A DNA stretch of 64,000 bases from Modestobacter sp. VKM Ac-2984 (GTDB lineage Bacteria; Actinomycetota; Actinomycetes; Mycobacteriales; Geodermatophilaceae), in assembly GCF_026967985.1 (NCBI RefSeq), contig NZ_JAPVBJ010000003.1, positions 247,101 through 311,100 on the forward strand, in the 5' to 3' direction. Under the pieces are notes generated by a model that ran no database searches, was not told the origin of the DNA, and was given only the letters and a program-made list of their open reading frames with translations. Of this stretch, positions 54,494 to 63,536 are shown one piece after another (position 1 is the first letter of the stretch; each line of letters starts with the position of its first letter). Position numbers and translations under genes: made by a program.

Positions 54494-55227
54494 GTGTCCC
54501 ATCGCCGCATCCGCCACCTCCTGCTCGTCCTCGTGACCGTCGTGGCCACGGTGGCGGCTGTCGCCCTCCTCGATCGCCCGCAGGCCGTTCGAGCCGCACC
54601 CGCGGAGCCCCCGCCCGGCGCCGCTGTGCAGGTCGAGGGGGTCGGCACGGCCACGGGCGCACCCGACGTCCTGCGGGTCACCGTCGGCGTCGAGGCGACT
54701 GCCGAGACGGTGCAGGAGGCCCTCGACCAGGCGGACGCCGCGGTGCTGCGCATCTTCGAGGCGCTGCGCGCCCAGGAGGTGCCCGAGCGCGATGTCCAGA
54801 CGGTGAGCTTGTCCATCGACCAGGCCTACGCCGAGGACCGGCGGGAACCGACCGGGTACACAGCGCGGCAGGACCTCGCGGTCACACTGCGCGACGTCCA
54901 GGAGGCAGGGGGACGATCGGGGCGCTGGTGGACGCCGGCGGTGACGCTGCTCGACTGCGGGGTGTCTCCTACGCGCTCGAGGACGACGCGGGCCTGGAAG
55001 CGGAGGCCCGGGCGGAGGCCCTGGCCGTCGCCCGGCAGAAGGCCGAGCAGTACGCGGAACTGACGGGCCGGGAACTCGGCGAGGTCGTGGAGATCCGGGA
55101 GCAGGTGTCGTCGCCCGGTCCCATGCCGTTCGCGGGCGCCGACGCGGCGGTGGCCGAGGCGGTGCCGCTGGCTCCCGGGTCGTCGACCGTGGCGGTCACG
55201 GCTCAGGTCCGCTGGTCGCTGCGCTGA
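54494..55227 (+). pseudogene. SIMPL-domain (DUF541) protein with a frameshift
   Basis: Two overlapping frames together give one SIMPL protein. The first (from 54494) has an N-terminal signal/anchor helix and VQVEGVGTATGAPDVLRVTV, and runs to LRDVQEAG. The second continues with IGALVDAGGDAARLRGVSYALED and ends at 55227 (AEQYAELTGRELGEVVEI). The break is in the G-run at 54908-54912, where one more G would restore the frame. Either a real mutation or a sequencing homopolymer error. Confidence 0.85.
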
Positions 55228-55308
55228 CCGGCCCCTGGAACGGGCCTGGCCAGGACGACGTCGGCGAGAGGGAGGCATGGTGCGCCGGTGCGGCGTCCAG
55301 CACGTCGG

Positions 55309-56079
55309 TCAGGAGAACGTGGCGGAGGTGATGCGGGCCCGGAAGAACTCTCCTTCGGCGGCCCGGTCCGTGCCCCACCACCAGCCGGCGCGCAGCGCCG
55401 ACGGGAGGGTGATGCCACCGAAGGTCGCCTCGGCCTCGACGGCGACGCCGAAGGGGTGGCGGCCGTACGGGGCACCGCCCGGGTTGCCCCAGCGCTGCAG
55501 GACGGCCTCCCGCAGGCGTCCGTCGGCGCCGATGCGGAGCGTGGTGCGCTCGTCCGATCCGGCCAGTCGCCAGCACATGACGGTCGTGTCGGGCTCGTCA
55601 CCCGCCGTCCAGTCGGCGTGCCGGAAGACCGTCGGCAGGAGGACCGCTTCCCCCGCCAGTCGGCCGGCGGCGCTCCGGGACACGTCCGGGCCGCTGGAAG
55701 ACAGCACCGGCACCACACCGAGCAACCGCCACCGCATCTCCCCGGTGGTCCCGCTGTACCGGTCGTAGCCGGTCACCGGCAGGCCGGCGACCCGCGCCTG
55801 CGCCGCCCAGATGAACCCCGACGGCGGGGTGAGCACCTGCCGGGCGGTGAACGGCCGCCAGCTGCCCAGCCGGATCTGCCCCTCCATGCGCAGCTCGACG
55901 GCCTCCCACAGCGGCGTGCCCGGAGCGATGGCATGACCGAGCCAGCGGCGGGCCGGTTCCGGGAGCCCGGCGAGCATCCCGGGGTCGAAGACCTCTGTCG
56001 CCGCCCTCCCGATGGACAGTCGGTCCCACTCCTCCCGGACGCGCCGGGCGGCGGCCGGCACCTGCCGGGCGTCCCTCAC
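55309..56079 (-). CDS. DUF6544-family protein
   Basis: 256 residues with TPPSGFIWAAQARVAGLPVTG, GYDRYSGTTGEMRWRLLGVVPV and DVSRSAAGRLAGEAVLLPT, the conserved core of DUF6544/DUF6920 proteins. The GTG at 56079 overlaps the stop of the short upstream gene. Function unknown. Confidence 0.82.
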   Translation of the reverse strand: MRDARQVPAAARRVREEWDRLSIGRAATEVFDPGMLAGLPEPARRWLGHAIAPGTPLWEAVELRMEGQIRLGSWRPFTARQVLTPPSGFIWAAQARVAGLPVTGYDRYSGTTGEMRWRLLGVVPVLSSSGPDVSRSAAGRLAGEAVLLPTVFRHADWTAGDEPDTTVMCWRLAGSDERTTLRIGADGRLREAVLQRWGNPGGAPYGRHPFGVAVEAEATFGGITLPSALRAGWWWGTDRAAEGEFFRARITSATFS

Positions 56080-56300
56080 CGGATGGCCGCCCGGCGGTCG
56101 CGGCGGCCCCAGCGGAACCAGGCGAGCGGGCCGACCCAGTTCACGGCGATCAGCAGCGCCCAGCGCAGCTTGCTGCCGGTGACCTGCTCGGCGGGGCTGG
56201 TGGCGAGGTCCGCCCACGCCGACGCGGTGACGGCGGCCTCCAGCGCCTGCATGCGCTCGTCGAGCGCCGCCGTGGGACCGGGTGTCGTCGAGCCGTTCAT
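56076..56300 (-). CDS. Small protein with PLDc_N-like membrane segment
   Basis: 74 residues. The C-terminal half (KLRWALLIAVNWVGPLAWF, then WGRRDRR) matches the short PLDc_N / phospholipase-D N-terminal hydrophobic motif, giving one or two membrane-inserted helices. Overlaps the DUF6544 start. Function unknown. Confidence 0.72.
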   Translation of the reverse strand: MNGSTTPGPTAALDERMQALEAAVTASAWADLATSPAEQVTGSKLRWALLIAVNWVGPLAWFRWGRRDRRAAIR

Positions 56301-56605
56301 CGAACCTCCGTCGGGTCGTCGTGACCCGAGCCTCCGCAGGCCCCGGCGTGCCCGCGCGGGTCAGCGGTCCTGCCGGCCGGGGACCAACGGCCCGATCGCC
56401 GTCGGCACCGCAGCGGGGAGCTCCGCGTCGGGCGCCCCAGGTCGGGCGGCCCCCGGCCCCGTCGGCGGTGGCCGTCACCGTGCACCGACCGTCCGTCCAT
56501 CGGCGGCCCGGACAGGGACCAAGGGCCGTGTGCGGACGGTCGGATCCGCAGGAGAGTCGAACCGGGCGCGGGCCCTCGCGTCCGGACGGCGACGGAGGAG
56601 GACCG
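56301..56605. other. 305-base divergent intergenic region
   Basis: The region separates the PLDc_N-like gene from the 96-residue repeat protein. Nothing convincing is seen beyond a GAGGAGGA ribosome site at its end. Confidence 0.5.
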
Positions 56606-56896
56606 ATGAGGACCAGGAGGACGGCGAGGAGTGCACCGTGCCCGAGGTCGGTGTCCGTGCAGGGGGTGGCGGTGCGGCGGGTGGCGACCGGCGCCGGGGC
56701 AGCGGGTGCGCTGGCGGTCGGGTCGTTCGCACTTGGCGCGCTGGCGGTGGGCGCACTGACGATCGGACTGGTCCGGGTCGGGCGGCTGACGGTGCGGCGC
56801 GCCGACATCGGCGACCTGCGGGTGGCCCGGCTGGAGATCGGGGAGCTGGTGCGCCCCGCGGCAGCGGAGCACGGCTCGGCGGAGGTGCAGTGGTGA
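56606..56896 (+). CDS. Small repetitive protein with beta-helix-like pattern
   Basis: 96 residues after an ATG with GAGGAGGA. From about residue 33 the sequence repeats A-x-G-x-x pentads (GALAVGSFALGALAVGALTI and so on), with alternating small and branched residues, like short left-handed beta-helix or pentapeptide-type folds. Its stop overlaps the next start (GTGA). Confidence 0.6.
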   Translation: MRTRRTARSAPCPRSVSVQGVAVRRVATGAGAAGALAVGSFALGALAVGALTIGLVRVGRLTVRRADIGDLRVARLEIGELVRPAAAEHGSAEVQW

Positions 56897-57042
56897 CCGG
56901 GGACGCCGGTGCGATGCGCGCCACCGGTTCCGGGATGGGCGTCCGGGTGGACGTCCCGTTCGCGGACGCCGTCGAACGCACCCGGGCCGCGCAGGCTCGG
57001 GACCGGCTCCGGGCAGCCCTGCACACGGTCGCCGCGGGCTGA
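56893..57042 (+). CDS. Stub similar to the N-terminus of DUF302 proteins
   Basis: 49 residues. VRVDVPFADAVERTRAA matches the first strand and helix of DUF302, but the protein ends before the rest of the domain (normally about 130 residues). GTGA overlap with the preceding gene. Probably a truncated remnant. Confidence 0.5.
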   Translation: MTGDAGAMRATGSGMGVRVDVPFADAVERTRAAQARDRLRAALHTVAAG

Positions 57043-57099
57043 TCCCGGCCAGCCCCGCCCGGCTTCCCGAGTCGCGGGGCTGCGCGGGATCCTGGAATC

Positions 57100-57747
57100 G
57101 TGCCCTCCGCTCCCGCTGCTGTCCACCATCCCGTCTTCGCCCGGGTCTTCGGCCGGCTGGCCGCGGCGGGGGAGCGGTCCGGGCTGGCCGAGGTCCGGAG
57201 CAGGGTGCTCGCCGACGTGGCCGGCCGGGTGCTGGAGGTCGGAGCGGGGTCCGGGGTCAACTTCGCGCACTACCCGCCCGCGGTCACCGAGGTGGTCGCC
57301 GTCGAGCCGGAGCGGTACCTGCGCGGACTGGCAGAGCAGGCGGCTGGACGAGCGGCCGCGCCGGTCCGCGTGGTCGACGGCATGGCGGAGGCGCTGCCCG
57401 CCGGCGACGGCGAGTTCGACACCGCCGTCAGCACGCTGGTCCTGTGCAGCGTGGCCGACCAGGCGCGCGCGTTGTCGGAGCTGCACCGAGTGCTGCGCCC
57501 CGGCGGGCGGCTGGTCTTCTGGGAGCACGTCCGGGCCGAGCGGCCGCCGCTGACGGTCGTGCAGGACGCCCTCGACCGCACCGTGTGGCCGCTGTTCGCC
57601 GGCGGGTGCCACGTCGGACGCGACACCGCCGCGGAGATCACCGCGGCCGGCTTCGCCGTGGAGCACATGGAGCGCTGCCGCATGCCCGACACCCGGGTGC
57701 CCCTGCCCATGGCGCCGCACGTCATCGGCACGGCCCGGCGGGAGTAG
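57100..57747 (+). CDS. Class I SAM-dependent methyltransferase
   Basis: 215 residues, GTG start. Motif I VLEVGAGSGVNFAHY, motif II VAVEPERYLR, and motif IV FDTAVSTLVLCSVADQ. LHRVLRPGGRLVFWEHVRAE is motif post-IV. Resembles METTL7/ubiquinone-type small-molecule methyltransferases. Substrate unknown. Confidence 0.88.
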   Translation: MPSAPAAVHHPVFARVFGRLAAAGERSGLAEVRSRVLADVAGRVLEVGAGSGVNFAHYPPAVTEVVAVEPERYLRGLAEQAAGRAAAPVRVVDGMAEALPAGDGEFDTAVSTLVLCSVADQARALSELHRVLRPGGRLVFWEHVRAERPPLTVVQDALDRTVWPLFAGGCHVGRDTAAEITAAGFAVEHMERCRMPDTRVPLPMAPHVIGTARRE

Positions 57748-57775
57748 CCGGCCTGCTGGCGGGACCAGCGGCGGG

Positions 57776-57810
57776 GGAGGCGGCGCCGTGCCGAGCGCGG
57801 CGCCGCCTCC
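57776..57810. terminator. Bidirectional terminator hairpin
   Basis: A perfect 13-bp stem (57776-57788 with 57798-57810), 9-base loop, between the convergent methyltransferase and amidohydrolase genes. Confidence 0.75.
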
Positions 57811-57829
57811 GCCTACCCGTCGCAGTACC

Positions 57830-59728
57830 TCATGCGCGGCCGCTGGGCTGCCGGGACATCAGCTCCTCGTTGGCGCGGCAGCAGCACCCGGCGCCCTTCG
57901 TGCTGCACGCCACCGACGACTGGTGCCGGTAGGCGGCGACCTTCGCGGCGCCGGCCTGCGCGGCCGGCGCCGTCGACGTGGTGGCGTCGTACACCACCTG
58001 GCCGCCGAGCACCGTGCCGATGACCTGGTGCCCGGTGATCTCCTCCGCGGTCCTCGCCTGGAGGAGGTCGCCGTCGAGGACCGTCACGTCGCCGGCGAAG
58101 CCGGGCCGTAGCTGCCCCTTCCAGCGCTCGGCGTGGTCCTGCCAGGCCGGGGTGCAGGTGTAGGAGCGCAACGCCTCCTCGATCGTGATGGCCTGGTCGA
58201 TGCCGCCCACCTTGCCGTCGAAGCCCAGGCGGGTGACCGCGCCGGCGACACCGATGAGCCAGTCGGGGGTCACCACAGCAGCGTCGGACGCGCTCGACGC
58301 CTTGACGCCGGCGTCGAGGGCCGACCGGAAGGGCCACTGGTAGTCGACGCGCTCCGGGCCGATGGTGGAGTCGAAGAAGCGGCTGTAGACCTGCTTGATC
58401 GTCGGGTTGAAGCTGACCCCGATGTCGTTCGCGGCCATCAGCTCCAGCGTCCCCAGCGGCGTGAGGTCGCCATGGATGACGTAGTGGCGCAGCGCGTTGG
58501 TCCTCGTGGCGAGGTACCCCGCGACGACCGCGTCGATGGCCGCGTCCCCGGTGGCGTGGGTGCCGACCTGGAAGCCGTTCGCCGCGGCGACCGCGATGAT
58601 GGCCCGCAGGGACTCCAGGCGCTCGGCGTCGTCCTCCCCGGCGCTGAGCAGGTGGCCGTTGCGCCCGTCGAGGAACGGTTCGTACAGCCACGAGGTCGCG
58701 GCGTCGGTGGGCACGCCGTCCGCGATCACCTTGACCTCGCCGACCCGCAGCATGCGCGGGTCGACGTCGCGCGTCGACGTGAGGCCGCTCAGGGTCTCCT
58801 GGAGCGCGGCGGCCGTCTGGCCCGCCCGGAGCATGAGGTTGAACCGCAGCTTCAGCGAGCCGTCCCTGATCTTGCCGCGGTAGAGCTCCACCTGGTCGAG
58901 GCCGACGCCCGGGTCCGTGACGCTGGTGATGCCCAGCGAGTGCAGGACCGAGGCGGCGAACTCCATCGCCTCGGAGATCTCGGCCGGCGTGTACGGGGGG
59001 ACGGCGGCGGCCACGAGACCGCTGGCGGACTCGCGGAAGATGCCGGTGGGCTCACCGGCGGCGTCCTTCTCGATGGTGCCGCCGGAGGGCGTGGGGGTGT
59101 CCCGCGTGATGCCCGCGAGCTGCATCGCCTTGGAGTTGGCGGCCAGCGCGTGGTGGGAGATGTCGGACATGTAGACCGGGTGGTCGCCGGACACGGCATC
59201 GAGGACGTCGCGGGTCGGCAGCCGGTCCAGCCGGGTGCCGTCCCACCCGCTGGCCCGGATCCACGAGTCCGGCGTCGGTGCCTCGGCGACGGCCTGCGCG
59301 ATGACCGCCGCGATCTCTGCGACCGTCGGCTTGGCGACGTCGTAGCTGTAGATCTTCGGGCCCGCGAAGCCGAAGTTGCTCGCCTCGAAGCCGAACCCGT
59401 TGAAGTGGAGGTGGCCGTCGTTGATGCCCGGCAGGACCGTGCCCCCGGCGGCGTCGACCACGTTCGTGCCGCGGTGCACGAGCCTGGCCATCTCCCGGTT
59501 GCTGCCGACCGCGACGATGAGCCCGTCCTTCATCGCCACCGCCTCGGCGCAGTCGCGCCCGCGGTGCATGGTCAGGACCTTGCCGTTCATGACCACGGTG
59601 TCCGCTCCCCGACGGGACCGGGGACCGGCGTGTGCCGCGGTCGGGCTCGCGACGGCGAAGCCCGTTGCTGCGGCGACGCTGGCGGCGACCTTGAGTGCGC
59701 TGCGGCGGCTGATCTGGTGTTCGTCCAT
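57830..59728 (-). CDS. Tat-exported amidohydrolase (YtcJ-like)
   Basis: 632 residues. The N-terminus carries a twin-arginine signal (SRRSALKVAASVAAATGF). The amidohydrolase family-3 core shows the metal motif NDGHLHFNGF, later THATGDAAIDAVV and a final SDAAVVTPDW. It ends in an unusual cysteine-rich tail (ACSTKGAGCCCRANEEL) not typical for the family. Divergent from an AraC regulator (189-base gap), which probably controls it. Probably hydrolyses amide or cyclic amide compounds outside the cytoplasm. Confidence 0.92.
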   Translation of the reverse strand: MDEHQISRRSALKVAASVAAATGFAVASPTAAHAGPRSRRGADTVVMNGKVLTMHRGRDCAEAVAMKDGLIVAVGSNREMARLVHRGTNVVDAAGGTVLPGINDGHLHFNGFGFEASNFGFAGPKIYSYDVAKPTVAEIAAVIAQAVAEAPTPDSWIRASGWDGTRLDRLPTRDVLDAVSGDHPVYMSDISHHALAANSKAMQLAGITRDTPTPSGGTIEKDAAGEPTGIFRESASGLVAAAVPPYTPAEISEAMEFAASVLHSLGITSVTDPGVGLDQVELYRGKIRDGSLKLRFNLMLRAGQTAAALQETLSGLTSTRDVDPRMLRVGEVKVIADGVPTDAATSWLYEPFLDGRNGHLLSAGEDDAERLESLRAIIAVAAANGFQVGTHATGDAAIDAVVAGYLATRTNALRHYVIHGDLTPLGTLELMAANDIGVSFNPTIKQVYSRFFDSTIGPERVDYQWPFRSALDAGVKASSASDAAVVTPDWLIGVAGAVTRLGFDGKVGGIDQAITIEEALRSYTCTPAWQDHAERWKGQLRPGFAGDVTVLDGDLLQARTAEEITGHQVIGTVLGGQVVYDATTSTAPAAQAGAAKVAAYRHQSSVACSTKGAGCCCRANEELMSRQPSGRA

Positions 59729-59917
59729 GGATCGCTCTCATCCGTCGAGTCGGCCGATGTGCCTCGTGCGCCAACTGCGATCCCGATCGAGCGGCTAGGT
59801 TCGCGCTTGCGAGGTGTCCAAGTTCATACGGGGGAGAGCCGTCCCCGGGATCAGACCGTGCCGCCCCGGACGAGGGCAGTGCCGCCGGGGTCAAGGTCGC
59901 TGGGGGTCATCGACAGC

Positions 59918-60892
59918 ATGGACCGAGGACGACGACCGGTGCGGGTGCTCGAGGGCTACCTCGACTCCCGCCGGGGAGACCACCGAGCACGCGACGCCGT
60001 CGTCGTGCAGTGCGACACCGACGTCCGGGTCGCGCGGCAGTGGCGGATGCGGGACGTCGACTGCTGTCTGCTCGAGGGGGGCGTCATCGACGTGGCGCCG
60101 TACCGGCCCGAGCCGGTCGCGGCGGTCGTCGCCGAGAACCCCGGGTTCGTCTTCGGCTACGTCGTCGCCGGGGCGATGCGGGTCACCCAGGACCGTCGGG
60201 CGGTGGAGCTGGGGAGCGGGCAGGTCGCCCTGTACGACGGGGTGACCCCGTTCGCCCTGCACTCGGAGGCGCCGCACCGGTACCTGGTGGCGCACGTCCG
60301 CGACCAGGCACTGCGCATCCGCCGGGACGACCGCGACGCGCTCGTGGCTCGCGACCTGTCGGCCTTCGCCGGCGCCGTCGCCCTGGGCGCCCTGCTCGCG
60401 ACGATGGTCGATGCGGACCGGCCTCCGCCGCCGGCGGCCGGTCAGCACCTGGGCGACGCCGTGCTCGCGTGCCTGGCCGCGATCGTCGCCGAGTCCCGGG
60501 GCACGGCGGTCGGAGAACGGTCCACGATGCTGTTCAGCGAGCTCACGGACTGGCTGGACGTCCGGCTGGCCGACCACCTGCTGACGACCGAGGCCCTGGC
60601 AGCCGAGCACTTCCTGTCGACCCGCTACATCCGGAAGCTCTTCGCCGACCACGGGACGACGGTCACGGGGTACGTCCGGACCAGGCGGCTCGAACGCATC
60701 CGCGAGGAGCTGCTGCACCCGAGGAACGCCGACGTCCCCGTGTCGACCATCGCGGTGCGGTGGGGCTTCCGGGACCCGAGCGTGTTCTCCCGGGCGTTCG
60801 CCCGGGAGTTCGGGCAGGCTCCGCAGAGCTTCCGCAGGACGGCGTTCCAGCACGGCCAGGCCCCTCCGTCGACGGGGCACCGGCGGTCCTGA
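59918..60892 (+). CDS. AraC family transcriptional regulator
   Basis: 324 residues. N-terminal AraC-binding-like domain (residues up to about 200; VAPYRPEPVAAVVAENP, GDAVLACLAAIVA). C-terminal HTH: EALAAEHFLSTRYIRKLFADHG with VSTIAVRWGFRDPSVFSRAFARE. Divergent from the amidohydrolase gene. Confidence 0.9.
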   Translation: MDRGRRPVRVLEGYLDSRRGDHRARDAVVVQCDTDVRVARQWRMRDVDCCLLEGGVIDVAPYRPEPVAAVVAENPGFVFGYVVAGAMRVTQDRRAVELGSGQVALYDGVTPFALHSEAPHRYLVAHVRDQALRIRRDDRDALVARDLSAFAGAVALGALLATMVDADRPPPPAAGQHLGDAVLACLAAIVAESRGTAVGERSTMLFSELTDWLDVRLADHLLTTEALAAEHFLSTRYIRKLFADHGTTVTGYVRTRRLERIREELLHPRNADVPVSTIAVRWGFRDPSVFSRAFAREFGQAPQSFRRTAFQHGQAPPSTGHRRS

Positions 60893-60914
60893 CCCGACCC
60901 GGGCGTGCGCGGGG

Positions 60915-61634
60915 CTACCGGGTCGAACTGCTCGAGGCGTTGCGGCGGGAGAGGAGGTGCCCGCTCAGGAGCACGACCGCGAAGACGCCGATCACGACCA
61001 GCGTGGTCGCCCCCGACCACGGCAGCGTGCTCCCCGGCCCCTCGTCGCTCGTCGCCATGGTGGTGTCCGTCGACGTGTCGGAGCCGCCCGTGGTCCCGGA
61101 CCCGGCCGGTGTCTCGGAGGCCGCCGGTGTCTCGGAGCCGGCCGCCGGCGTCTCCGAGCTCGTCGGCGTCTCGGCGAGGGACCGGAGCTGTTCGGTCAGC
61201 GTGACGACCGCCTGGGTCCAGTCCCGCGCCGCCAGGTCCGGCCCCACCTCACTGGCCAGCGCGGCGTCGACGTCGGCCACGGGCAGCGGGAACCCCTCGG
61301 CCACCCACCACCCGTAGTCGTAGGTGCCCCCTCCGACGGCCACGGCGAGGAGGAGGTCCGAGTCACCGAGTCCGGACAGCTCGGCGGTCCGTCGAGCCCA
61401 CTCACCGGCCGGCACGGCGTCGAAGTCGGAGACGAAGACGGTGTGGAGACCGATGTCGCGTTCGGCCTCCAGCCGGTCCACGGCCTGCTGGAGGACCTGT
61501 CGACCGGCGGCGCCGATCACGACGCTGTCATCCGTGAGCTGACCCGACACCTGCCTCGGCGGGCCGGCCGACGCCGGCCCGGCAGCGAGGAGGACGAGCA
61601 CCAGTGCACCGAGGACCATCCATGTCCTGCGCAT
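60915..61634 (-). CDS. TPM-domain protein, exported and membrane-anchored
   Basis: 239 residues. Signal peptide (MVLGALVLVLLAAGPASA). The TPM domain contains DIGLHTVFVSDF, LSGLGDSDLLLAVAVGGGTYDYGWWV-like sequence. A Ser/Thr/Glu-rich linker (four related SETPA-type repeats) and a C-terminal transmembrane helix (LVVIGVFAVVLLSGHLL) follow. TPM domains bind metals or act in photosystem repair in plants; here an envelope protein. ATG at 61634. Confidence 0.85.
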   Translation of the reverse strand: MRRTWMVLGALVLVLLAAGPASAGPPRQVSGQLTDDSVVIGAAGRQVLQQAVDRLEAERDIGLHTVFVSDFDAVPAGEWARRTAELSGLGDSDLLLAVAVGGGTYDYGWWVAEGFPLPVADVDAALASEVGPDLAARDWTQAVVTLTEQLRSLAETPTSSETPAAGSETPAASETPAGSGTTGGSDTSTDTTMATSDEGPGSTLPWSGATTLVVIGVFAVVLLSGHLLSRRNASSSSTR

Positions 61635-61959
61635 CCCACCATCTCCAAGGTCCATCGAGGCCGAGCTCCCGTCGGAGCGGCACGTCCAGTCAACGTGAAA
61701 GCCGATCACGGGTCGGTCGACCCGTGCAGGGTTCGGCGTGGCCGCCGCTCCCGGATGGGTCGGGCCCTCACCGGACCGTTCCCGTACAGGGGACGTCCGG
61801 GGACGGGACGTGGATCGGCCGGATCGGACATCCATCGGGTGACCGCGCTGCGAACGCCCTTGTGCGAGGGACGACGACTCGGTCATGGCACCGGGTCGGG
61901 GACGCCCAGCCAGGTGCGGAGAGTGAGCAGATGTCGTCACGTGACAGCGGGACCAGCCG

Positions 61960-63321
61960 GTGAGCGCCGAACCGGAGACCGCACCGTCCCCGCCGCAGAG
62001 GTCGGGATCGACGGTGACCGCGGCGCCGGCTGTGCGGGAGTCCGTCGGCGGCGTCCCGGGGCTCCCGCACGCGTGCGACCCGGTCCCGGCGGGCGACGTC
62101 TCCGGGACGCCGTCGAGCATCGCGGAGTCGCTGCGGTCGACGCCCCGACTGGTCGGCATCGACGCTGCCCGTGGCCTCGCCCTGATCGGGATGATCGCGG
62201 TGCACCAGTTCGCAGCGACCGATGCGGACGGGACGGCGTCCCTGGCCTGGACCCTGGCGGCAGGCAAGTCGGCGGCGCTGTTCGCCCTGCTGGCCGGGGT
62301 CGGCATCGCCTTCACCAGCGGTGGCCGCCGGCGACGGCCGACCGGACGGACGTGGACGGCCCAGGCGGCGTCGCTGCTGGTGCGCGCCCTGATCATCGGC
62401 GCGGTGGGGCTGGCCCTCGGCCACCTGGTCCCGACGGACTCGGCCGGGGTGATCCTCCCGTACTACGCCGTCCTGTTCGTGCTGGCCGTCCCGCTGCTGT
62501 CCCTGTCCAGCCGTGCCCTGGTGGTGCTGGCGACGGTGATCGTGCTCGCCGTGCCCGTCCTCAGCCATCTGCTCCGAGCCGGCACCGCACCGGTGGTCGT
62601 CCCCAACATGACCGTCACCGACCTGGTCGACCACCCACTGCAGGTGCTGATCGAGCTCACTGTCACCGGTCAGTACCCGGCGCTGGCGTGGCTGGCCTAC
62701 CTGTGCGTCGGGCTCGCCGTCGGTCGCGTTGCGCTCTCCAGCCGGGCAGTCGTGGGGGCGGTGATCCTGGCCGGTGGCGCACTGGTCGCCGCCGCGATGG
62801 CCGTGTCCTGGCTGCTGCTCGACGTGTTCGGCGGTCGCGCGCGGCTCGATCAGGTGGCCCTGCAGTCGATGACGCCGCAGGAGTACGCCGACGTCACGAC
62901 GTCCGGGTGGAACGGGACGACGCCGACGGACACCGGCTGGTGGCTGGCCACGATGGCGCCGCACTCCGGCACGTCGCTGGACCTCACGTACACGATCGGC
63001 GTCGCGCTGGTGGTGCTCGGGGCGTGCATCCTGCTCGGGCGCATGACGACCACGCTGCTGCGGCCGCTGGCCGCAGCGGGGAGCATGACGCTGACCCTCT
63101 ACTGCATGCACCTGGTGATGCTCAGCGCGCCCGCCGTCCCCGGTGGGCCGACCGGCTTCCTGGTGCAGCTCGCGGTCGTGGTGGGGTTCGCCCTCCTCTG
63201 GAGCCGCGCCCACGTCCGAGGCCCGTTCGAGGAGATCGTCGCCGAGGCCGCCGGCGCCGTCCGCAGGAAGGTCCTGGACGCGCCGGCGGCGAGACACCGT
63301 GGCGCCCACCGCAAGGGCTGA
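61960..63321 (+). CDS. DUF418-like / heparan-alpha-glucosaminide acetyltransferase-type membrane protein
   Basis: 453 residues with an N-terminal disordered part (about 65 residues), then about ten membrane helices. GIDAARGLALIGMIAVHQF and LFALLAGVGIAF are the family's first signatures. The C-terminal part has LTLYCMHLVML. Probably an acyltransferase-type membrane enzyme acting on envelope sugars; substrate unknown. Confidence 0.85.
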   Translation: MSAEPETAPSPPQRSGSTVTAAPAVRESVGGVPGLPHACDPVPAGDVSGTPSSIAESLRSTPRLVGIDAARGLALIGMIAVHQFAATDADGTASLAWTLAAGKSAALFALLAGVGIAFTSGGRRRRPTGRTWTAQAASLLVRALIIGAVGLALGHLVPTDSAGVILPYYAVLFVLAVPLLSLSSRALVVLATVIVLAVPVLSHLLRAGTAPVVVPNMTVTDLVDHPLQVLIELTVTGQYPALAWLAYLCVGLAVGRVALSSRAVVGAVILAGGALVAAAMAVSWLLLDVFGGRARLDQVALQSMTPQEYADVTTSGWNGTTPTDTGWWLATMAPHSGTSLDLTYTIGVALVVLGACILLGRMTTTLLRPLAAAGSMTLTLYCMHLVMLSAPAVPGGPTGFLVQLAVVVGFALLWSRAHVRGPFEEIVAEAAGAVRRKVLDAPAARHRGAHRKG

Positions 63322-63362
63322 GCCCGGGGTGACGGGTCTCGTGTCACGGACCTCCCGGTGCC

Positions 63363-63536
63363 TCAGGCGCTCTCGTCCGCCTCGGCGGACACGACGGCGT
63401 CCTCTCGACTGCGGAACGGCCCTGCGGTGCGGCCGTCCGCGCGGCGGGTCCACCGGTAGCCGTCCGGGGTCTGCTCGATGAGGTAGCCGTCCGGGTCGGC
63501 GGGGCCGTGGCCCGGGCGCTCGTACGGGTCGGTCAT
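63363..63536 (-). CDS. Small hydrophilic protein (57 residues)
   Basis: A small acidic/basic protein (YLIEQTPDGYRWTRRADGRTAG). The ATG overlaps the stop of the upstream gene (ATGA). No family recognised; translational coupling supports it as a real gene. Confidence 0.6.
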   Translation of the reverse strand: MTDPYERPGHGPADPDGYLIEQTPDGYRWTRRADGRTAGPFRSREDAVVSAEADESA

